A stretch of DNA of 64,000 nucleotides from Pseudohalocynthiibacter aestuariivivens (GTDB lineage Bacteria; Pseudomonadota; Alphaproteobacteria; Rhodobacterales; Rhodobacteraceae): positions 49,347 through 113,346 of the forward strand of contig NZ_JAGFNU010000011.1 in the NCBI RefSeq assembly GCF_018457175.1. Direction: 5' to 3'. Made by a program: the position numbers and the translations under genes. Shown one piece after another: positions 36,530 through 44,900 of this stretch. The stretch's first letter is position 1. Each line of letters opens with the position of its first letter. The notes under the pieces were generated by a model. That model was given only the letters and a program-made list of their open reading frames with translations. It was not told the origin of the DNA and did not search any database.

Positions 36530-37474
36530 ATGACACGGCCATCACCAACATTACCCCATGAAACACATAAATTATATCTGACCGATGGCGGCACCGAAAC
36601 CTGGCTAATGTACAAACGTGGGTTTGACCTGCCGGAGTTTAGCGCATTCCATTTGTTGAACGACGCAACAGCCACCAAGGCGCTACGGTCCTACTACCGC
36701 GCATTTGCTGATATCGCAAAAATTCGGAATACCGGGTTCATCTTTGACAGCCTGACTTATAGGGCCAGTCGGGACTGGGGGCATCTGCTCGGATATACGG
36801 ATAAATCACTGGCCGAAATGAACCGCCGATGTCTTTCGCTTTACCAGGAGGTTGCTGAAGAAGCCGGTTTGAACGCAGAGGATACGGTTTATAGCGGCTG
36901 TATCGGGCCCAAGGGCGATGCGTACCAACAAAATAAGACTCTGACGTCAAAAGGTTCTGCGGATTATCACGCGGAGCAAATTGAAACATTCAAGGACGCC
37001 GGTTTTAACATTGTCACTGCGCTCACATTAAATTCAACGCAAGAAGCGATTGGCATTGCACAGGCGGCAAAGTCATCCGGTCTGCCTTCTGTAATCTCAT
37101 TCACGTTGGAAAAGAACCGGCGCCTTAGAAGCGGCGAAACCCTTGGAGAGGCAATCAATCTGGTTGACGATGCCACGGGCAATGCACCAGCGTACTACAT
37201 GATAAACTGTTCACACCCTTCCGATTTTGGGCCTGCGCTTGCGCAAAAAAAATGGTCAAAGCGCATTCGCGGTATTCGTGCGAATGCCTCTTCTCTTGAT
37301 CACGGAACATTGTGCCAACTCGGGCACCTGGATGAGGGAAACCCAGATGAGTTGGCGCACCAGTATAGCGACCTGAAAATGAACTACCCGCACATGAACG
37401 TTTTCGGTGGGTGCTGCGGCACTGATTACACACATATGGAAAAGATCTGCAAAGCTCTGGAAAAAGCCCGATAG
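36530..37474 (+). CDS. Homocysteine S-methyltransferase family protein
   Basis: The 314-residue (beta/alpha)8 zinc enzyme belongs to the family of homocysteine/betaine/selenocysteine methyltransferases. The zinc ligands are the early Cys in YYMINCSHPSDFG (about 227-230) and the paired Cys in FGGCCGTDYTHM near the end. An N-terminal LYLTDGGTETWLMYKRG motif starts the barrel. The methyl donor (SAM, S-methylmethionine, betaine or DMSP) cannot be told; in a marine roseobacter, DMSP or betaine are realistic. SD TCAGGAGAT precedes the ATG. It is divergent from kbl and convergent with the XRE gene. Confidence 0.88.
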   Translation: MTRPSPTLPHETHKLYLTDGGTETWLMYKRGFDLPEFSAFHLLNDATATKALRSYYRAFADIAKIRNTGFIFDSLTYRASRDWGHLLGYTDKSLAEMNRRCLSLYQEVAEEAGLNAEDTVYSGCIGPKGDAYQQNKTLTSKGSADYHAEQIETFKDAGFNIVTALTLNSTQEAIGIAQAAKSSGLPSVISFTLEKNRRLRSGETLGEAINLVDDATGNAPAYYMINCSHPSDFGPALAQKKWSKRIRGIRANASSLDHGTLCQLGHLDEGNPDELAHQYSDLKMNYPHMNVFGGCCGTDYTHMEKICKALEKAR

Positions 37475-37582
37475 CGTCCTCAGTGCAACGGAACCGCTAC
37501 GCAGGTGCCAACTCGTCATTTGCTACTTAAATACGAAAAAATAGAGCCTAACTATGCCTGTTGGTCGTATGGATTGTTCGTT

Positions 37583-38146
37583 TTAAGCATTCTGGACAGT
37601 CAAAAATGCACGGGCAGGACCATCAAGCGCCTCAATCCTGTGGGTGCAGTCCGCGGCGTAATGTCCGGTATCGTCTTCGTTCAATATTTCACTGACCTCG
37701 CCCGAGGTCACGCGGACTTTTCCAGAAACAACGGTTAACGCTTCACGCGCACCCTGGGCATGTGGCTGGCTATCAAGAACGCCACCAATCTCGAACCGTA
37801 AATCGTAAACCTCGTGCCGCCCCGCGTCTTCGGGGGGCGATAGTATGCGAATACGGCACCCTTCGCCGCGTTGCACAATTGTCGGAGTCTGATCTGCACG
37901 GATCACTTCGATCTGATCAACCGTATCGCCTCCCTCAAGAAGCCCTGCAAAATCCACCTGTAGCGCCTGTGTCAGGTTCCAGAGCGTTGCAACCGTTGGC
38001 GAAGACTCGCCTCTTTCAATCTGACTGACCATCGACCGGGACACGCCGGACAGTTTCGAAACGGCTTCCAGCGACAACCCCTTCGAGCGGCGGGTTTCTT
38101 TCAGCCGCATCGCAAGACGATCGAGTATTTCGGTGCTTTCAGACAT
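37583..38146 (-). CDS. XRE-family regulator with C-terminal cupin
   Basis: The 187-residue DNA-binding protein has an N-terminal helix-turn-helix (about 10-65; LKETRRSKGLSLEAVSKLSGVSRSMVSQIERGESSP) and a small cupin sensor domain (about 110-180; QPHAQGAREALTVVSGKVRVTSGE). The start is the ATG at 38146; a longer frame to 38182 is open. Such regulators usually respond to an amino-acid or metabolite ligand in the cupin and often sit near the genes they control, so the kbl-tdh operon and the methyltransferase gene are candidate targets by position. Confidence 0.87.
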   Translation of the reverse strand: MSESTEILDRLAMRLKETRRSKGLSLEAVSKLSGVSRSMVSQIERGESSPTVATLWNLTQALQVDFAGLLEGGDTVDQIEVIRADQTPTIVQRGEGCRIRILSPPEDAGRHEVYDLRFEIGGVLDSQPHAQGAREALTVVSGKVRVTSGEVSEILNEDDTGHYAADCTHRIEALDGPARAFLTVQNA

Positions 38147-38241
38147 AACCGGACCCTGCGCTGTGCGCCCTCTATGTGTCAATCACTTGAATCAGGCGTG
38201 GAAACATGCAGTCATATTAGATGCAATGAAATAAGGGCTGG

Positions 38242-38688
38242 ATGATGACCGAATTTGTTCTGGACAGTTTTTTACCCTACCAGCTTGCAGTGGCGTCCTC
38301 GCGCGCCAGCCGTATGTTTTCGGCTCTATACAGGCAGAAATATAATATTTCCGTACCGGAATGGCGGGTTGTTGCGCATCTTTCGCAGGCTGGTGCTGTC
38401 AGCGTACGGGAAATTCACAATCGGGTTGATATGGACAAATCCAAGGTAAGCCGGGCCGCAAGCCGTCTAGAGGCGTCCGGCTATGTCACGAAACGCGTGA
38501 ACAAAACCGACCGCAGGCTCGTTGAACTGGCGCTGACAGATAAGGGGCGCAGTATGATTGACGATATCGCACCGATGGCGCGCGCCTATGAGGACGACGC
38601 AATGCAAAGCCTGGGCGATGACGCAGGAACGTTTCGAGCTCTGCTTAAACGATTTCTGGACAATACAGAAAATTGTGACCGCTTGTGA
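38242..38688 (+). CDS. MarR-family transcriptional regulator
   Basis: The 148-residue winged-helix dimer shows the family pattern: an N-terminal helix (PYQLAVASSRASRMFSALYRQKYN), then VPEWRVVAHLSQAG, recognition helix KSKVSRAASRLEASGYV, and the wing KRVNKTDRRLVELALTDKGR. MarR proteins commonly repress aromatic-acid or stress genes and are released by a small ligand. Two ATG codons in tandem start it at 38242. It is divergent from the XRE gene and 70 bases upstream of the thiolase in the same direction. The palindrome upstream of hmgA is a possible target. Confidence 0.9.
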   Translation: MMTEFVLDSFLPYQLAVASSRASRMFSALYRQKYNISVPEWRVVAHLSQAGAVSVREIHNRVDMDKSKVSRAASRLEASGYVTKRVNKTDRRLVELALTDKGRSMIDDIAPMARAYEDDAMQSLGDDAGTFRALLKRFLDNTENCDRL

Positions 38689-38758
38689 CGGAACGTCATG
38701 CTGCGCAGACGTGGTGCTTGGCGTTAGACTACCATCAAAATTTCGATGAGGAACACCC

Positions 38759-39934
38759 ATGACTGATATTGTGATACTTGATGGCGCACGCACGGCAATT
38801 GGCACCTTTGGCGGATCACTCGCTGGTACACCCCCCATCGAGCTTGGAACGATTGCTGCGAAAGCGGCGATGGAGCGCGCCGGGGTTGACGGCAAGCAGA
38901 TCGGTCATGTGGTTTTCGGCCACATCATCAATACCGAACCCCGCGATATGTACTTGTCTCGCGTCGCGGCGATGCAGGCAGGTGTACCGGAAAGCACCCC
39001 GGCGATGAACGTTAACCGGCTTTGTGGTTCTGGCGTGCAGGCAATTACTTCTGCGGCGCAGGCGCTTGCAGACGGGGATGCAGATTTTGCTCTGGCCGGC
39101 GGTGCTGAATGCATGAGCCGTTCTCCCTACATCATGCCCGCCGCGCGATGGGGGCAAAAAATGGGCAATGTGGTATCGCAGGACATGATGCTTGGTACAT
39201 TGCAATGCCCCTTTGGCACCGGCCACATGGGCGTAACCGCCGAGAATGTCGCCTCCGAGCACCAGGTCAGCCGCGAGATGCAGGACGCCTTTGCACTGGA
39301 AAGCCAGCGGCGTGCAGCAACTGCAATTAAAGCAGGGCATTTCAAATCTCAGATCGCAACGGTCGAAGTACGCGCCGGGCGGGAAATGATAGACTTCGAC
39401 ACAGATGAACACCCCAAAGAAACCAGCGCAGAAGCTTTGGCTGGCTTACGCACCGCTTTCCAGAAAAACGGCTCTGTTACCGCCGGAAATGCCTCTGGTA
39501 TTAACGATGGCGCAGGCGTGGTTATCCTTGCGCGGGCCGATGCGGCAGAGCGTGCGGGTTTGCGCCCAAAGGCGCGGATCATCGGGTATGCCCACGCGGG
39601 TGTGCGACCCGAAGTTATGGGCGTTGGGCCAATTCCGGCGGTTGAAAAGCTGCTCAAGAAAACGGGCCTCACCGTAGATGATTTTGACCTGATTGAATCC
39701 AACGAAGCTTTTGCTGCGCAGGCGCTTGCCGTCAGCAACGCGCTTGGCTTTGACCCGGCAAAGGTCAACCCAAATGGTGGCGCGATTGCTTTGGGTCACC
39801 CGGTGGGTGCGACGGGTGCCATTTTAACCGTTAAAGCCCTCTATGAGCTGGAGCGGATAAGCGGAAACAAAGCATTGATCACGATGTGCATTGGCGGCGG
39901 CCAGGGCATTGCCTTGGCGATAGAGCGACTTTGA
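38759..39934 (+). CDS. BktB-like beta-ketothiolase / acetyl-CoA C-acetyltransferase
   Basis: The 391-residue thiolase catalyses reversible acetyl/acyl-CoA condensation or cleavage. The nucleophilic Cys89 is in NRLCGSGVQAI, the catalytic His in GGAIALGHPVGATGA and the second Cys in MCIGGGQGIALA. TEPRDMYLSRVAAMQAG and SMSR-type GGAECMSRSPY closely resemble the BktB branch, which accepts acetyl- and propionyl-CoA. Position next to amino-acid and aromatic catabolism suggests acetoacetyl-CoA breakdown or PHA-type condensation. It converges on pbpC with 15 bases between stops. Confidence 0.9.
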   Translation: MTDIVILDGARTAIGTFGGSLAGTPPIELGTIAAKAAMERAGVDGKQIGHVVFGHIINTEPRDMYLSRVAAMQAGVPESTPAMNVNRLCGSGVQAITSAAQALADGDADFALAGGAECMSRSPYIMPAARWGQKMGNVVSQDMMLGTLQCPFGTGHMGVTAENVASEHQVSREMQDAFALESQRRAATAIKAGHFKSQIATVEVRAGREMIDFDTDEHPKETSAEALAGLRTAFQKNGSVTAGNASGINDGAGVVILARADAAERAGLRPKARIIGYAHAGVRPEVMGVGPIPAVEKLLKKTGLTVDDFDLIESNEAFAAQALAVSNALGFDPAKVNPNGGAIALGHPVGATGAILTVKALYELERISGNKALITMCIGGGQGIALAIERL

Positions 39935-39949
39935 TCTGCTTGCGCTGGT

Positions 39950-41992
39950 CTATCTGAGGGAAATATCCGCCCGTGCTGCCTGACCTTCGGCATCAATAAC
40001 GGAAAGATGTAAAAAGCCGGGGCCCGCCAGCGGTATCTGGGATTGTCTTTCGTAGGTCGACACAACAACGGGCTGGCCGTTCATCAACCATGTGAAGGGT
40101 GCAAGGCCATTGCGGACCTTCACGACCAAAGTGTCAGATAAATCAAGCACCGCGCCGTCTGGTGGAAAGGCGAGCTTTGGTGCGTTGTTGTCAGGCTCAA
40201 AGACAGCGGTTCGGCTGCGGAACCGTTGCAAGGGTTGTGGCAGGTCTGCATTGCCGACGATCAGCGTTGCGGGTGGTGGTGGCGGGAGCGGGGCCAGCTC
40301 TGGCTTCAGACGCGCAAATGCATCAAACAGCAATGGGGCTGCAAGATCTCCGCCAAACACTCCGGGGACAGGTGTTCCGTCAGGGCGACCAAACCAAACA
40401 CCAATCACATGTTTACCATCATAACCAATGGCCCATGCGTCCCGGTGGCCGTAAGAGGTGCCTGTCTTGTAGGCAAGCCTGTTGCGCGGCGCATTCGGCG
40501 GAGGGGCAAGACCCGAGAGTATGTTTCCCACCTGCCACGCGGCCTCGGGTGACGTCACATTTGCATTGTTTTCAGCCTGAATAGAGCCTGTTTTCCAACG
40601 CAATGGCTGCGACATACCGCCATTCGCAAGGGCACCGTAAAGCTGCACCATGTCCGTCAGGGTGATCCCGACCCCACCCAGAGCAACAGCAAGTCCTGGT
40701 TGACCGCCAGGGACGACTGGCGTGGCACCCGAGCGACGCAAACGCGCCATCAAATGCGCGGGTCCCAACGCCTCTGTCAGCGTCACCACGGGGATATTGA
40801 GGGACTGCTGAAGCGCATCACGCACCCTCAGTGTCCCGCGAAACGCCCCATCAAAATTTTGTGGCATATAGCTGCCAAAGGCTGTCGGGCGATCGTCGAT
40901 CAGTGTTTCCGGATGCGCGAGCCCTTGCTCAAACGCGAGAGCATAAACAAGCGGTTTAAGGGTGGAGCCCGGAGAACGCAGTGCCTGCGTCATATCGACA
41001 AATCCCTGCCGACCGTCGGCGCGGTACGAAGCCGACCCAACCGAGGCGAGGATTTCGCCAGTTTGATGATCTGCAACCAGCATTGCAACAGACAGACGGT
41101 CGCCATGCCCGGCCACTGCATCACTGGCGAGTTTTTCCAAGGAAGATTGTAGCGCGGCATCAAGTGTCAGATCGTGACGATTCTGCTGGGAATTCTCCGC
41201 AATAGCGCGATCCGCAATATGGGGGGCCAAGGCAGGAAAACTACGCCTTTCCGCCGGAACAGACTCTGTTTTTGCGGCAATTACGTCGCCAGCATCCAAT
41301 ATTCCAGCGCGACTCATGCGCTCCAAAACACGATCCCGAGCAACTGTTGCACGACCTTGGTAACGGTCTGGCCTACGTGTTTCCGGGGCCTGAGGCAAAG
41401 CGATCAACACCGCAGCTTGAGCCGGGGTTAACCGACGCGGATCTTTACCAAAATATGCGCGTGTTGCCGCGCGCAATCCTTCCAGATTTCCGCCAAACGG
41501 TGCTCGATTGAGATAAAGCGTCAATATCTGCTCTTTTGTGAGCTGTCTTTCCAGGGCCAGTGCGACCCTGATCTGGCGCAGCTTTCCGGCCCAATGGCCG
41601 GTACCACTATCTTCCAGCAAACGCGCAACCTGCATGGTCAGTGTGGAGCCGCCTGAAACCACCCGCCCATTCCATATGGCTTGCCCTAGCGCGCGCAGCA
41701 TGGCACGCAAATCAACGCCGGAATGCTGGAAGAACCTTTTATCCTCAAACGCGATAAGCATCTGAAGGTAGCCGGGGTCTGTTCCGTCAAGCGTGGTCGC
41801 CAACCGCCAGCGCCCATCGGCAACGGTATATGCCCGCAACAATGTTCCGTCGCGCGCCAGAACCTCGACCGATGTTTCCGTCAGCAAAACTGGCAGTTCT
41901 GTCGCGTTCACCCAGCGATCAAATTCATCGCGAACGGCAGCCGTAATCAACAACCCCGCAACCAGCAGGAAGATGCCAAAGCGGCGTATCAT
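39950..41992 (-). CDS. pbpC: Penicillin-binding protein 1C
   Basis: This is a 680-residue bifunctional peptidoglycan synthase, inner-membrane anchored by a short N-terminal helix (FGIFLLVAGLLITAA). The GT51 glycosyltransferase domain (about 55-225) has the catalytic Glu in AFEDKRFFQHSGVDL. The transpeptidase domain (about 285-560) has Ser343-x-x-Lys346 in SPGSTLKPLVY, SLN in QQSLNIPV, and KTGTSYGHRDAWAIGY. A C-terminal BiPBP_C beta domain follows (about 595-675). It overlaps the alpha-2-macroglobulin gene by 4 bases, the standard pairing in Gram-negative bacteria. Confidence 0.95.
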   Translation of the reverse strand: MIRRFGIFLLVAGLLITAAVRDEFDRWVNATELPVLLTETSVEVLARDGTLLRAYTVADGRWRLATTLDGTDPGYLQMLIAFEDKRFFQHSGVDLRAMLRALGQAIWNGRVVSGGSTLTMQVARLLEDSGTGHWAGKLRQIRVALALERQLTKEQILTLYLNRAPFGGNLEGLRAATRAYFGKDPRRLTPAQAAVLIALPQAPETRRPDRYQGRATVARDRVLERMSRAGILDAGDVIAAKTESVPAERRSFPALAPHIADRAIAENSQQNRHDLTLDAALQSSLEKLASDAVAGHGDRLSVAMLVADHQTGEILASVGSASYRADGRQGFVDMTQALRSPGSTLKPLVYALAFEQGLAHPETLIDDRPTAFGSYMPQNFDGAFRGTLRVRDALQQSLNIPVVTLTEALGPAHLMARLRRSGATPVVPGGQPGLAVALGGVGITLTDMVQLYGALANGGMSQPLRWKTGSIQAENNANVTSPEAAWQVGNILSGLAPPPNAPRNRLAYKTGTSYGHRDAWAIGYDGKHVIGVWFGRPDGTPVPGVFGGDLAAPLLFDAFARLKPELAPLPPPPPATLIVGNADLPQPLQRFRSRTAVFEPDNNAPKLAFPPDGAVLDLSDTLVVKVRNGLAPFTWLMNGQPVVVSTYERQSQIPLAGPGFLHLSVIDAEGQAARADISLR

Positions 41993-44900
41993 TCAACAAC
42001 CTTGATCTGCCCCGCAGCAGTGCGGGCGCGGAACGCTGGGCGATACATATCTTCAACGCTTGCCGCCGGATGGTGGAATGAGCCCGGTGAAATCGCTCGG
42101 ACGATATAGGCAAGCCGGAAAGGCTTATCGCTGCGCCAGTCAACAGCGGCAAGAAAACGATCTTGCCGAAACTCCGTAGTTTCCACGTCCTCATGCAATT
42201 CCAACCACTCAAGTGCGCCGATATCACCCCCACGCATCAGGTTCGGGTTATCAATTTCAAACCCAGCCGGAAGCGGGTCATTGACCATCAGGCGTGCCTC
42301 GATTTTCGCGAAGGGTGAGACCTTGATAACAGTCACAAGACGCGTCCCGACAGGAACACGATCTGGCGCTACTTCAGCACCATCTAAGGTGTAATAGAGC
42401 CTTTCTATAGCATACCCATTGCCGCCCGCCGGCTCTGGTTCCGAGGGGATACCAAAGGTAGTTACCGTAACTGTGGCTTCATTTTCACTACCGTTACGGA
42501 TTTCAAGTGAACCGGTATTTGTCTGGCTCTCGAGAACACGCACAAGTGGGCCATCAACCGATTCACCGCTCACCGTGAAGCCCTGCATCTGCGGAGACTG
42601 GATCAGGGCGTTTGCCGCCAGAAGGGTCCACATCGCCTCTTGCGTTGATCGGTTGCGAGAACCCTGCAAAGGCGCAATTCGATCCGCAAGCGTGGCACGA
42701 TCAATCACCTCTGTCCCGGCCTCAACCGCAAGGGTCAACACCGCAGCCGCATCGCGCAGGTTGGTGCCATAATCGGTGCGCCAAAGCTGCGCGGTCTCGT
42801 CACCCATCCGGCTGGCCATCAGGCGCGCAGCGCGGGCAAACATTGCATCTGCGCGAGTCTGGTCACCATAGCTTGCCAATGCCGCAGCAAGCTGCGCGGC
42901 GGCAAGCGGCGTGGAAAAGGCATCGCCTTTTACATCGGCGTAGTAACGCAAGTCGCCCGTGGCTGCGGCCCCTTCGCGTGCCAAAACAAAGAGCGCATAG
43001 GCAATCTCTTGCCCGCCCTCATCAAAATCAGGGGCGTAGTTGACCTGATTTCGCAGATTATTCAGGGCCTGCCGGAACGCCAGATCAGGAACGGTAAAGC
43101 CCTGCGTTCGGGCGCGACCCAGGAAGTCTGTGACATAAGCATCAAGCCAGAAGTCACCTGTATCTGCGCGCCACAGGCCAAACGCCCCATTCGAGGATTG
43201 GTTGGTCAGAACCTCTGCAATCGCCTGATTAATGCGCAAGGCAACCTGATCACGCGTTGCAAGGCCCATCACCTCTGCAACCTGATCGAAATACAGCAGC
43301 GGCAGCGCTCGCGATGTGACCTGTTCGGTACAGCCATAGGGGTAACGATCAAGCGCCTGCAAAAGACCCGGCGCATCGAACCGTGCAAGCGGGCCAACTG
43401 AAAGGGTTGCAGTGCCAGTTCCGGAACGCAGATCAGCAAAAACATCCGCATCAAAGCTGAAACTTTTCCCCGCAGCGAGTGTAAACCGGCTGGTGCGCGC
43501 GATCTCAGGATCGCCAATTTGCACCGGAATAGTGACTGTTTTGGTGAGCTGCCGACCATCGGGTGTGGTTAGCGCAATGTTGATCGTTTGCAGGCCAACA
43601 TCCCCTGCCGTGACGGGTACGGAAACTGTGAATTTGCCTTGGTCACCGATATCAAAGCCCGATGGAAGCGTGCCAAGCGTTACCCCATCTGCCGTTACAT
43701 CAAGCCCAACCCGACCGGATGGCCCGGTGGCATGCACCACTTCCAATAGCATCCGGGTCTCATCCCCCGGCGACAGGAACCGGGGCAAACTGGCGGTAAC
43801 TACAACCGGATCGCGCACCAGAATGTCTGCCTCTGCCTGACCCACGCCAGTGCCCGACCAGACCACAGCCATCAGCCGAACGGTGCCATTGAACGACGGC
43901 ATGTCAAAGCTGGTGCGCGCAATACCATCTGCGCCAACCGTGACCGGGCCGGAGAAGTAGGCAACGAGTTCCTCAGTCGGCGGCGGGGATTGCAGCCGGC
44001 CTTGCGCACCAGCGTCTCCACCAGAGCGCACGGTGCCCATTGCCCCATTCATTCCGTCAATCAGGCGGCCATAAAGATCACGCATTCCCATGCCCAGCTT
44101 GCGCTGACCAAAGTAGTGATCCGATGGGTCCGGGCTTTCAAAGGCTGTGAGATTGAGGATGCCAACATCTACAGCGGCAATTGTCGCATAAGCGGTTTCG
44201 CCCGGAGAAATCTCGTCAACTTTCAAGGCGACATCAAGCGCAGACCGCGGAGCAGATTCTGCCGGAACATCGAACGATGCAGTAAGCTTGTGCAGCCCCG
44301 GATCAACTGGTGCATACGAAAGGCCCAGCGCGCGGGCAGGGTTATGCCCTACTGCAACATCCATCGGGCGAATGACTGTAGCGGTGACGTAAGCCCCGGC
44401 ACCCCAGTCATCCGTCACCGTAAGCGGGATCAGGTTTTCACCCTCAGACACCTCGACCGTCTGCATATCAATAAGGCGGTTTGAAACGACCGTGATCAGC
44501 GCCTTTCCCGCATATCGTGGCACAACACGCAAAGTCGCGGTCTCACCGCTTGCGTAAGCTGGTTTGTCTAGCGACACGGCCAGCGTATCAGGTGTGGCCG
44601 ACGCATCTGCCGGTGCGTACCAGCCCGCGTAAAAGTCTGTAGAGCTGGCAGTATAGTCACTGCCAAGGCGTTCTACTTTAACTTCATAGCGACCCCATTC
44701 GACTGGTGCGCTAATCTCAAGCGGGGTGCCGTTCAGGTCAGCCTCACCACTTGCCACACGACTACGTGTAACCGTTGGCTCCCAGTTCCAGTTGCCGTAA
44801 AGTCGATACCACTGATAGTGTGTTTCGACCCGGTTGATTGACCAGCGTACCCGCATTGGGGTTGGGGTTTCTGTTTCATCAATAGCGATCACATTAAAAT